A DNA stretch of 7,310 bases. Origin: an uncultured Clostridium sp. Lineage in GTDB: Bacteria > Bacillota > Clostridia > TANB77 > CAG-508. The first letter of the stretch is position 1; each line of letters starts with the position of its first letter. The notes under the pieces are model-generated. The model was not told the origin of the DNA. It saw only the letters and a program-made list of their open reading frames with translations, and made no database searches. Positions 1 to 5,955 of this stretch are shown here, one piece after another. The stretch covers positions 1 to 7,310 of the forward strand of contig CAJKVD010000035.1 of the NCBI GenBank assembly GCA_905203195.1, given 5' to 3'. Position numbers and translations under genes: made by a program.

Positions 1-161
1 TTGTTTTCTTTGCTTTGTATTGTTTCGTCTTCATATGGAATTATTGCATTTTGGTTATTTTCTGGTGTTTCTCTTCCATATACATAATATATTATTGCAC
101 CTAATAATACCACTAATATTGCTATTATTATTATTTTGGTTTTTTTATTTAATTCTTTCAT
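1..161 (-). CDS. N-terminus of an unidentified membrane-anchored protein (partial, runs off the window)
   Basis: The reading frame opens with ATG at 161-159, preceded by a good ribosome binding site (AGGAAAGG, about 8-12 bases upstream), and stays open to the window edge, giving 53 residues. It starts MKELNKKTK, followed by a single hydrophobic segment at about residues 9-27 (IIIIAILVVLLGAIIYYVY), then a polar acidic stretch rich in Asn, Glu and Gln. This is the layout of a membrane-anchored extracytoplasmic protein: short basic cytosolic tail, one transmembrane helix, then an external linker. The domain that would identify it lies outside the window, so no family is assigned; many clostridial anchored proteins begin this way. 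It is divergent from the dacF-like gene and uses A-ending codons like the other minus-strand genes. Confidence 0.75.
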   Translation of the reverse strand, partial: MKELNKKTKIIIIAILVVLLGAIIYYVYGRETPENNQNAIIPYEDETIQSKEN

Positions 162-221
162 TTTTTATCATCCTTTCCTACTATTTTTTATTTTATTTAA
201 TTATTTTTGCTCTTTCTCAGA

Positions 222-261
222 ATCAATAAAAAACATATTTTTTATTGATGTTTTTTATTGA
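222..261. repeat. Three copies of the 11-mer TTTTTTATTGA, two forming a perfect hairpin
   Basis: The 11-mer TTTTTTATTGA occurs at 238-248 and 251-261 as a direct repeat with 13-base period, and in inverted orientation at 223-233. The inverted and first direct copies form a perfect 12-bp stem (222-233 with 238-249) around a 4-base loop. The last copy runs into the -35 hexamer of the proposed dacF promoter (258-263). It could be an operator for a regulator of one or both divergent genes, or a chance product of AT-rich intergenic sequence. As a terminator it makes little sense, because both flanking genes start here and point outward. Confidence 0.45.
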
Positions 262-286
262 AAAAAAGCATAAAATGATATATATT
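258..286 (+). promoter_or_regulatory. Probable sigma-A promoter of the dacF-like gene
   Basis: TTGAAA at 258-263 and TATATT at 281-286 are separated by exactly 17 bases. Transcription would begin about 25 bases before the GTG start at 318, leaving room for the ribosome binding site AAAGGAG at 304-310. The region is so AT-rich that other -10-like hexamers exist nearby, so the exact -10 is uncertain. Confidence 0.5.
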
Positions 287-317
287 ATATTAAAATGTTT
301 TATAAAGGAGTTTTGAC

Positions 318-1562
318 GTGAATTTTAAAAAATTTTATATGGGCTTTTTCTTGTTTGTTATACTTATTTGTGGCTTTTTTACACAAGCTAATGCTGTTGT
401 GGATATTCCTACCATAAATTCTGGATCTGTAGTGTTACTTGAAAATTCCACTTCGAAAGTTTTATTTGAAAAAGATATGAACAAAAAATTAGAGCCTGCT
501 AGTATTACTAAAATAATGACTGCTATTTTAGCTATTGAAAATTGTAATTTGAATGATATTGTAACTGTTCCTTATGAGGCAATTTCTAATATTCCTTCTG
601 GATATAGTGTTGCTCCACTTCAAGCAGATGAGCAAATTAGTGTGGATCAATTACTTAGAGTTCTTATGGTTCATTCTGCAAATGATGCAGCAAATGCTTT
701 GGCATTTCATATTGATGGTTCTGTCTCTGCTTTTGCTGAAAGAATGAATGCTAAGTTGCAAGCTTTAGGATTAGCAGACTCTCATTTTACTAATCCAAGT
801 GGACAGCATGATGACAATCATTATTCTACTGCGCATGATATTGCTGTTTTAATGCAATACTGTATGAAAAATACAACATTTAAGACTTATGCCAGCTTAA
901 AATCTTGTCATCTTTCTGCTACAAATAAATCTGCAGAACGTGATTTTGAAAATACAAATCCCATGTTAAATACTAGCAGCTCATATTATTATAAACCTTT
1001 AGTTACTACAAAGACTGGATTTACATCTCAAGCTATGTTTTGCTTAGCTTCTTTTGCTAGCTATAATAATTTAGATTTAATTTGTGTTATTTTACATGCT
1101 GATACTTCAGACATTCGCTTTAATGAGACAAAAAACTTATTTGATTATGGATTTCAAAATTTTGCTTTTAAAAACATTGCTAATAAAGGTGATTCTGTAA
1201 CTGAAATTTCGGTTCGAAATGCCACAGAAGAAACTAAAAGTCTTAAATTAGTTTTGGCTGATGATATTAATACATTAGTAGATACTTCTAAGCCTTTTGA
1301 TAATGTTTCTCCTCAAATAACTTTGAAGGATTTACCTTCTGCTCCTGTTGCACAGGGAAAGGTTTTAGGTACTGCAACTTATGTTATTGATGATAAATCA
1401 TATGTTGTTAATTTGCTAGCTTCACATGATGTCCAATTGTCTACTTCACGTACTTATTTTTTACAAATTATTTTATTAGTTATTGTAGTAATTGTACTAA
1501 TACTTCTTTTATTTTTTTGGAATACTGGAAAGAAAAAAGAAGAACTTCCTGAATCTAATTAA
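318..1562 (+). CDS. dacF: Serine-type D-alanyl-D-alanine carboxypeptidase (low-molecular-weight PBP, DacF/PBP5 type)
   Basis: This 414-residue protein would remove the terminal D-Ala from peptidoglycan pentapeptides outside the membrane, limiting cross-linking. All three penicillin-binding active-site motifs are visible: SxxK as S62-I-T-K65 (S62 the acylated nucleophile), SxN as S120-A-N122 in the context HSANDAANAL, and K232-T-G234. A signal peptide spans about residues 1-26 (basic start, hydrophobic core, TQANA cleavage site). A second, smaller C-terminal domain follows the catalytic domain from about residue 285. The C-terminus has a hydrophobic segment at about 380-401 and a KKKEE tail, so it is anchored by a true transmembrane helix rather than the amphipathic helix of E. 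coli PBP5. The GTG start is chosen for AAAGGAG seven bases upstream. It is transcribed alone, against most of its neighbours, and ends at a strong terminator. dacA is the other possible symbol. Confidence 0.93.
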   Translation: MNFKKFYMGFFLFVILICGFFTQANAVVDIPTINSGSVVLLENSTSKVLFEKDMNKKLEPASITKIMTAILAIENCNLNDIVTVPYEAISNIPSGYSVAPLQADEQISVDQLLRVLMVHSANDAANALAFHIDGSVSAFAERMNAKLQALGLADSHFTNPSGQHDDNHYSTAHDIAVLMQYCMKNTTFKTYASLKSCHLSATNKSAERDFENTNPMLNTSSSYYYKPLVTTKTGFTSQAMFCLASFASYNNLDLICVILHADTSDIRFNETKNLFDYGFQNFAFKNIANKGDSVTEISVRNATEETKSLKLVLADDINTLVDTSKPFDNVSPQITLKDLPSAPVAQGKVLGTATYVIDDKSYVVNLLASHDVQLSTSRTYFLQIILLVIVVIVLILLLFFWNTGKKKEELPESN

Positions 1563-1585
1563 TCTGATTTAAATTTAAAATATTT

Positions 1586-1620
1586 TATGCCCTATCTTTC
1601 ACTAGATAGGGCATATTTTT
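1586..1620. terminator. Bidirectional intrinsic terminator between dacF and the LCP gene
   Basis: A perfect 12-bp stem pairs 1586-1597 with 1604-1615 (arm core GCCCTATCT) around a 6-base loop, TTCACT. On the plus strand it is followed by five T residues (1616-1620). On the minus strand it is followed by a looser T-rich run (AAATATTTTAAATTT). It starts 24 bases after the dacF stop and lies just beyond the end of the convergent reading frame at 1626, so it should stop transcription from both sides. Confidence 0.9.
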
Positions 1621-1625
1621 AATGT

Positions 1626-2054
1626 TTACTTATTAAAATCTTTTCCTATTACTATTGTTAAGTGAACTTTACTACTTAAATTCTTTTTATTTGATATGCT
1701 TCCTACTCCTAACAAGTTTTTTATCTCTTTTACTTTGTCTGTTTCTAATTCTTTTTTATTTGTGATGATTGTTTTTGATATTGATGTAGTTTTTCCTGTT
1801 TTAGTAACATCATATCCATTTTCTTTTAATAATTCTACTGCTTTTGTTAGTTTATTACTATCTCCACTTCCATTTAATACTTCGATTTCTATATCTGAAT
1901 TTTGTAATGTTTTACTTGATGAACTTGTATTTGTAGAATTACTTATTGTGTTGCTTTTCAATGTGTTTTTGCTTGTATTTTCTGTACTACCTTCTTCTAA
2001 CTCATTTTGTTCTCCTTCATAAAATAAGTTTTGTTTCTTTCTGATCTGCTTCAA
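1626..2054 (-). CDS. LytR C-terminal (LytR_C) domain, frame-shifted tail of the LCP gene
   Basis: This open frame holds a Ser/Asn/Thr-rich linker (residues about 20-52) followed by a LytR_C-like domain: IEVLNGSG at 57-64, a predicted helix KAVELLKENG, then YDV at 81-83, and a closing strand VHLTIVIGKDF at 130-140. That pattern is typical of the domain found after the catalytic domain in many LytR-CpsA-Psr proteins. No ribosome binding site precedes the ATG at 2054, and the frame overlaps the LCP frame by 38 bases, so it is unlikely to be a separate gene. The usable part begins near 2022. Removing one T from the four-T run (A4 on the plus strand at 2021-2024) joins it to the LCP frame as one 480-residue protein reading ETKLIYEGEQNE across the junction. 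There is an AAGGAG at the junction, but the ATG it serves gives only M-S-stop. If the shift is real, this domain is lost or needs +1 frameshifting. Confidence 0.75.
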   Translation of the reverse strand: MKQIRKKQNLFYEGEQNELEEGSTENTSKNTLKSNTISNSTNTSSSSKTLQNSDIEIEVLNGSGDSNKLTKAVELLKENGYDVTKTGKTTSISKTIITNKKELETDKVKEIKNLLGVGSISNKKNLSSKVHLTIVIGKDFNK

Positions 2055-3069
2055 AAAACCACCATTGTTGTTTTGCTTTTTCTGGTAATTCTTTATTTGT
2101 TCCTGGTATTGTTTCTGTTGATAAATTTTCTGTATTAAATTCTACTGCATAAGGTATATAATCTTTTATATATGAAAAATCTACATTTGTTTCTAAATAT
2201 TTATTTGCTATATCTAATATTTGTCCTATTTTAAATACATTTCCAGGTTTTAGTGTTTGTTGCATTACAGCCATTAAAAATTCTCTTTGTGTTCTCATTC
2301 TTCCTGTATCATTGTCTCCATATTCTTCTGGATATGATGTGTTATTATTGTTTTTTCTGAATCTTAACAATTGTTCTGCTTTTTCTCCGTTTATTTTTTG
2401 TTCTCCTGCTTTTAAATTTATATGTAGCTTTTGTGTTGGGTCATCATATTTCATATCTATTGGTACATTAAATTCTACTTCTCCTATTGCATCTACTAAT
2501 TTTATTAGTGCTTCTGTTTTTACTACTGCATAATATTTAATATCCAATCCTGTTAATGTGTTTACCGCTTCTAATGTTTTTTCTGCTCCTCCATAACTGT
2601 ATAGACTATTTATTTTGTCTGATGGTGTCGCTTTTAATTTGTTTTTTCCTATGTATGTATCTCTTGGTATTGATAGCAAATTTGCTTTTTGTGTATTTGG
2701 ATTATATGATGCTATCATTATTGTATCTGTTGGTGCATTGTCCCCTAAGTCTGTACTTACTCCTAATATTAATACTTTTAGTTCTGGTAAATTCTTTTTT
2801 GTATTTTCATCATGACCTACTACTGTTGCCAGCATTCCTGTCATTCCACCACCATTTTTATGTGTTTTATATGCAAACCACACTCCTAAACCTATTATTA
2901 TGGCTAATATGCTAAATAGTACTATTTTTTTCCATAACTTCATTTTCTTTTTTGGTTTTTTATTTATTTTTTTGCTTTCTTGCTTTCCATGTTTATCTAT
3001 ATTTTTTTTATTTTCTTTTTTATTTTTTATTTCTTTATTCTTTTTCATTTGATCTTCATTTTTTTTCAC
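2017..3069 (-). CDS. LytR-CpsA-Psr (LCP) family cell-wall polymer ligase, catalytic part
   Basis: LCP proteins transfer polyprenyl-phosphate-linked glycopolymers such as teichoic acids or capsule onto peptidoglycan on the outer membrane face. The 350 residues comprise a long Lys-rich cytosolic tail (about 22 Lys in the first 48), one transmembrane helix at about 48-67, and the LCP domain from about 97 to 325. Family signatures are visible: ILGVST at 101-106, TDTIMIAS at 114-121, SIPRDTY at 133-139 (R136-D137 expected for pyrophosphate/metal contact), KINSLYSYGG at 152-161, RFRK at 236-239, and DTGRMRTQREFL at 254-265. The GTG start follows AGGAGG by seven bases. The frame ends at TGA (2019-2017) right after the LCP domain. 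The LytR_C domain continues in the +1 frame, so the gene is probably a one-base-shifted 480-residue protein. The LCP domain itself looks complete and could act alone. Which polymer it attaches cannot be told. Confidence 0.9.
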   Translation of the reverse strand: MKKNEDQMKKNKEIKNKKENKKNIDKHGKQESKKINKKPKKKMKLWKKIVLFSILAIIIGLGVWFAYKTHKNGGGMTGMLATVVGHDENTKKNLPELKVLILGVSTDLGDNAPTDTIMIASYNPNTQKANLLSIPRDTYIGKNKLKATPSDKINSLYSYGGAEKTLEAVNTLTGLDIKYYAVVKTEALIKLVDAIGEVEFNVPIDMKYDDPTQKLHINLKAGEQKINGEKAEQLLRFRKNNNNTSYPEEYGDNDTGRMRTQREFLMAVMQQTLKPGNVFKIGQILDIANKYLETNVDFSYIKDYIPYAVEFNTENLSTETIPGTNKELPEKAKQQWWFFEADQKETKLIL

Positions 3070-3097
3070 GTTTTTGCCTCCTCTTTTTTATGTTATT

Positions 3098-3126
3098 AGT
3101 ATAGCAAAATTATTTTAAAAAGGCAA
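3098..3126 (-). promoter_or_regulatory. Sigma-A promoter of the LCP gene (extended -10)
   Basis: Reading the minus strand, TTGCCT (3126-3121) and TATACT (3103-3098) are separated by 17 bases, and TGC directly before the -10 makes an extended -10 (TGCTATACT). Transcription would begin about 20 bases before the GTG start at 3069, with the AGGAGG site in between. The next promoter is divergent, 45 bases away. Confidence 0.75.
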
Positions 3127-3170
3127 TATTTATTATTTGTTTTTTGTAAAAATATATTGTATATCAAAAT

Positions 3171-3199
3171 TTGCATTATGTAAATTTTAGTGGTATAAT
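3171..3199 (+). promoter_or_regulatory. Sigma-A promoter of the 72-aa orphan gene (extended -10)
   Basis: TTGCAT at 3171-3176 and TATAAT at 3194-3199 are 17 bases apart, with TGG immediately before the -10 (extended -10, TGGTATAAT). A perfect -10 with an extended element suggests a well-expressed transcript. It would leave a leader of roughly 50 bases before the ATG at 3255. Confidence 0.75.
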
Positions 3200-3254
3200 A
3201 ATTGTATATACTTTGAAACTGATGGGTTTTATTTTATTTACAGGAGGACATATT

Positions 3255-3473
3255 ATGCAAATAACAGCAACAGAAAAATTTTATGAAATTAGCTTTTTAG
3301 GAAAGGAGAGTTTTGATAATTTTTTGAGATTTATTGATTATAATTATCATGCATTTAATATTATATCTCAACCTCAAAAAAATTCTGTTAAGATTCTTAT
3401 TGATTACAATTTTGATGTTGATAACTTTATTGCTCTTTTAGGTGATCTTGTAATGAGAGCAATGATAGACTAA
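3255..3473 (+). CDS. Small orphan protein of unknown function (72 aa)
   Basis: I do not recognise this protein. It begins MQITATEKFYEISF and ends LLGDLVMRAMID, has no signal peptide or transmembrane helix, is rich in Phe, Ile, Asn and Asp, and would be cytosolic. Predicted alternation of strand-like (YEISF, SVKILIDYNF) and helix-like segments (KESFDNFLRFIDYNY, VDNFIALLGDLVMRAM) suggests a small compact alpha/beta fold, but this is inference. The start is ATG at 3255 with AGGAGG seven bases upstream (3242-3247). A longer reading from TTG at 3171 is rejected because that codon is the -35 box of the promoter. It has its own promoter and a hairpin seven bases after its stop, so it is a self-contained transcription unit, divergent from the LCP gene and convergent with the cvpA-like gene. 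Strong expression signals argue that it is a real gene. Confidence 0.8.
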   Translation: MQITATEKFYEISFLGKESFDNFLRFIDYNYHAFNIISQPQKNSVKILIDYNFDVDNFIALLGDLVMRAMID

Positions 3474-3480
3474 ACTCATC

Positions 3481-3510
3481 TAGGCCTGTGAGCAATTGCT
3501 CGCAGGCCTA
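3481..3510. terminator. GC-rich hairpin between convergent genes, probable bidirectional terminator
   Basis: Arms 3481-3493 and 3498-3510 form a 13-bp stem (TAGGCCTGTGAGC with its partner, one T-G wobble) closed by the loop AATT. It stands out as GC-rich in this sequence. It lies 7 bases after the stop of the small plus-strand gene and 3 bases after the stop of the minus-strand cvpA-like gene. Neither side has a clean U-tract: TAATTATTTG follows on plus and GATGAGTTTA on minus. Termination efficiency is therefore uncertain, and it may also act as a 3'-end stabiliser. Confidence 0.7.
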
Positions 3511-3513
3511 TAA

Positions 3514-4074
3514 TTATTTGACTAATAGTTCTATAACATTTTTGTTATACATCTCTTTTGTTATATATGATTCTTCTATTTTTGTGTGTATTTTATTTTG
3601 TGGATTTATTTGTCCTATAAAATTTATTATCATTAATGCTACATATATTATTAATAATCCTCTTATTATTCCATATATTGCTCCACCCAGTTCATTACAT
3701 TGTTTTAGTATTGGTAGCTTTGCAATAATATCGGCTAGTGCTGTTACAAATCTTAGTACAATTTTTATTAAAATATATAAGATTAGCATTACTCCTGCTC
3801 TAATAATATTATAAGTTAATTCTTTTGCAACTTCTGGTACCATTTTATCTGATATTTCATTTGTTTTTGCTTTTTCTATTATATGCTGCTCTATATTTTC
3901 ATCTATATTTGTTTTATTTATTACTAAATTTGTTATTGGTCTATATAATATTAATGCAACTACTATTGCTATAATTCCAGCACATAAGCCTATGCCTAAT
4001 TTTACTAAACCTTTTTTATATCCTAAAAATATTGATAATGCCATTATGGCTATAATTGTAATATCTGCTAACAT
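3514..4074 (-). CDS. CvpA-family membrane protein
   Basis: The 186-residue protein has four predicted transmembrane helices (about 2-17, 26-44, 90-115, 130-154), with the family's characteristic GYKKGLVKLG loop after the first helix (18-27) and the ELGGAIYGIIRGLLIIYV segment opening the last (128-145). Length and layout fit CvpA proteins, named for a role in colicin V export in E. coli but found widely in bacteria without bacteriocins. Work in other bacteria links the family to envelope homeostasis; its molecular activity is not settled. The ATG start follows AAGGAG by six bases. That site directly abuts the TAA of the upstream DUF5711-like gene (12 bases between stop and start), so the two are cotranscribed. 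The pairing suggests a shared membrane role. The hairpin at 3481-3510 ends the operon. Confidence 0.85.
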   Translation of the reverse strand: MLADITIIAIMALSIFLGYKKGLVKLGIGLCAGIIAIVVALILYRPITNLVINKTNIDENIEQHIIEKAKTNEISDKMVPEVAKELTYNIIRAGVMLILYILIKIVLRFVTALADIIAKLPILKQCNELGGAIYGIIRGLLIIYVALMIINFIGQINPQNKIHTKIEESYITKEMYNKNVIELLVK

Positions 4075-4086
4075 ATTTTTCTCCTT

Positions 4087-5268
4087 TTATAAATTTATAA
4101 TTTCTATTTTATCTCTATAAATTATTCCTGCCATATTACTTGATAGAGCTACATTTGTTATTTCTTGTGTTGCTTTATATCTTTTTACTAGCCATCCACC
4201 TGTATTTATAAATTCTATTTCTGTTCCTAGATTTAATGCTATTATGTTCTCACATGTGTATATCTCTTTAGTTACTGCTTTTGCTGTGTATATTGATGTG
4301 TTTTTATTTTCTGTGTTTATTATTGTTACAACCGAATCTGCTGAAAACAGATCTGATGTTTTTTCTTCTATTTCTGCTACATTATTTGTTAATTCTATTG
4401 TTTGAAATGTTGTTTTTTTGTTTTCGTTGTTAAATAATTCTTCTTTATTTCCATCTAATGTAAATTCTGTTATTTTGTCTTTTGACATGCATGTTAATTT
4501 TTCCTTGTCTTGGTATTTTATATTTGTTATTAATTCGTTGTTTTCAAATTCATATGTTGCTACTTTTGAATTTTTTGAATCTGTTTTTGCTTTTTCTACT
4601 GAAAATACTTCTATTTGAGATTTTATATTTATTCCGGATGTATCTATTTCTGCGATTGCTAAATATTTGTTATCATCTGTCATTGCAAAGTCTGATACTC
4701 TCATTGTTGATATAAATTTATTAAATAACGGTTCTCCTTTTTCGTCATATACCGCTATTATTGTTTTATAACTTGTGTCTACTAATTTTATTGCTACATA
4801 TCCATTCTTACTTATACTTACTTGTGCTATATTTCCTTCTACTGTTTTTTCCCATGCTATATCTTTATCTGTGACATAATATATTTTTTTTCCCTTATTT
4901 TCTGCTATTGCTAGATACCTATTATTTGAAGCAAATATTGGGTTTGAAATTTCTACTTGTAGACTTTTTTCTTCTTTTGCAGTACTTCCATATATTTTAA
5001 ATTCGTTTTTACTTAGAACACCTATGTATTGATTATATGCATACACTTGTGGATTATCCTCTTCTTTTATATCGATCGTTGCTAGTTTATCTTGATTGAC
5101 TTCTTTTCTTAAAATTTGTGTATCAAACCATTCTCTGAAATTTTCATTCTTTATATATCTTATTCCTATTGTTATTATTGCTATTACTACTATAGCTATT
5201 ATTATAATTATTGCTATTCTTTTTTTGTTTATTTTTTTGGTCTCTGGTTCTTTCCAAAAATTTTTCAA
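4087..5268 (-). CDS. Membrane-anchored beta-propeller-like protein (DUF5711 type)
   Basis: The 393-residue protein has a basic cytosolic start (about 1-16), one Ile-rich transmembrane helix (17-38), and a long extracytoplasmic domain with repeated short strands spaced about 40 residues apart: PQVYAYNQYIGVLSKNEFKIY, NRYLAIAENKGKKIYYV, NGYVAIKLV, NKYLAIAEID, and NMAGIIYRDKIEIINL at the end. The recurring (Y/V)-(L/A)-A-(I/V) strand followed by a polar turn resembles WD40/YVTN-like propeller blades. Size, anchor and the adjoining CvpA gene match the DUF5711 family of clostridial proteins, a recognition from memory. No catalytic residues are apparent, so a scaffold or binding role is more likely than an enzyme. 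The start is TTG at 5268 with AGGAGG (5285-5280) upstream; the 11-base spacing is long, but there is no better start in frame. It is the first gene of a two-gene operon with its own promoter. Confidence 0.75.
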   Translation of the reverse strand: MKNFWKEPETKKINKKRIAIIIIIAIVVIAIITIGIRYIKNENFREWFDTQILRKEVNQDKLATIDIKEEDNPQVYAYNQYIGVLSKNEFKIYGSTAKEEKSLQVEISNPIFASNNRYLAIAENKGKKIYYVTDKDIAWEKTVEGNIAQVSISKNGYVAIKLVDTSYKTIIAVYDEKGEPLFNKFISTMRVSDFAMTDDNKYLAIAEIDTSGINIKSQIEVFSVEKAKTDSKNSKVATYEFENNELITNIKYQDKEKLTCMSKDKITEFTLDGNKEELFNNENKKTTFQTIELTNNVAEIEEKTSDLFSADSVVTIINTENKNTSIYTAKAVTKEIYTCENIIALNLGTEIEFINTGGWLVKRYKATQEITNVALSSNMAGIIYRDKIEIINL

Positions 5269-5314
5269 TTTTTTATTTTCCTCCTATTATTTTTATTTTT
5301 CTTTTGATGTTTTT

Positions 5315-5343
5315 ATTTTACTATAAAATATTAAAAATGGCAA
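5315..5343 (-). promoter_or_regulatory. Probable sigma-A promoter of the DUF5711-cvpA operon
   Basis: On the minus strand, TTGCCA (5343-5338) and TAAAAT (5320-5315) are 17 bases apart. The promoter sits 12 bases past the ykvI stop codon and would start transcription about 40 bases before the TTG at 5268. There is no terminator between ykvI and this point, so read-through from ykvI could also feed the operon. The -35 and the T-run after it resemble those of the LCP promoter. Confidence 0.6.
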
Positions 5344-5355
5344 TGTTTTTATTAT

Positions 5356-5838
5356 TCATTTATTGTGTTTTTGAGTTCTTAGCCCTATCAGTATTATTTG
5401 TAGGATTCCTATATATCCAAATATTGGATATATAAATTTTATAAGAGCTGAAAATCCTATTTTTGAAATCGGAATTGAACTTATGCATATTAAATATAAG
5501 ATTACTTTTTTGTTTTTTGTTTTTTTTACATTTTGTAGTAATCCTGCTATTAAAGATATCGCTGTTGTTAGTATTGATGTTAATATAACAATTCCATATA
5601 GCATTTTAAATTTTGGCAAATGTTTTATTATAACATATGATACTGGCATTTCTAGCATTTTTATATTTATATCTATTTTTAACATTGAGATAAATATTGA
5701 GATTGCTAATGTCAAAACTATAGTTGATATAATTATGCTTATTTGTGATATTTCTTTTTGTTTTATTATTTTGTTTAAGCTTATTAATACTGGTATCAAT
5801 AAAATGCTATTATAACTAGAATATATTATACCACTCAC
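5356..5838 (-). CDS. YkvI-family membrane transporter, C-terminal part (cut off by an in-frame stop)
   Basis: This is the downstream part of a gene beginning at 6393, in the same frame; coding sequence actually continues up to 5955, right after the TAA at 5958-5956. From GTG at 5838 it gives 160 residues starting VSGIIYSSYNSILLIPVL, matching the conserved tyrosine/asparagine segment (YxxYN) of YkvI proteins, and continuing through about four more hydrophobic helices to the family-like end SALIKFIYPIFGYIGIL. No ribosome binding site precedes the GTG at 5838, so independent translation is unlikely; that GTG is simply an internal valine. Without read-through, this half would not be made and the transporter would be inactive. 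It ends at TGA just before the promoter of the DUF5711 operon. Confidence 0.75.
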   Translation of the reverse strand: MSGIIYSSYNSILLIPVLISLNKIIKQKEISQISIIISTIVLTLAISIFISMLKIDINIKMLEMPVSYVIIKHLPKFKMLYGIVILTSILTTAISLIAGLLQNVKKTKNKKVILYLICISSIPISKIGFSALIKFIYPIFGYIGILQIILIGLRTQKHNK

Positions 5839-5955
5839 TAGCCAACTGCTGTTTTTTATTGTTTCTATTTCTTTTATTTTGTTTACAATGTTTATTGAAG
5901 TTGCTGTATAAATTCCTATTATTGCTATAAAGATTATTAATATTGGAACTATTAA

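Noticed and set aside
20..229. Plus-strand hydrophobic frame of 69 codons at the left edge
   Set aside because: It is antisense to the membrane-anchored partial gene, which has a proper ribosome binding site, and has no promoter or ribosome binding site of its own.
2000..2017. AAGGAG followed six bases later by ATG on the minus strand, suggesting a separate start for the LytR_C domain
   Set aside because: That ATG is in the wrong frame and gives only Met-Ser-stop, so it cannot start the LytR_C frame.
1696..2915. Long hydrophobic reading frames on the plus strand opposite the LCP gene
   Set aside because: They are translations of the T-rich complement of a Lys/Asn-rich gene, have no ribosome binding sites, and overlap a clear LCP gene.
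3171..3254. N-terminal extension of the small gene to a TTG at 3171 (100 residues)
   Set aside because: The TTG is the -35 hexamer of a good promoter and has no ribosome binding site, while ATG 3255 has AGGAGG at ideal spacing.
3514..4074. Bacteriocin (colicin V) production locus, from the CvpA family name
   Set aside because: No bacteriocin precursor, peptidase-containing ABC exporter or immunity gene is present; CvpA proteins are widespread without bacteriocins.
5411..5433. Perfect 10-bp palindrome (ATATATCCAA arm) inside the end of ykvI
   Set aside because: It lies within the coding sequence for the conserved-looking YPIFGYIG segment and has no U-tract, so it is probably a coding coincidence.
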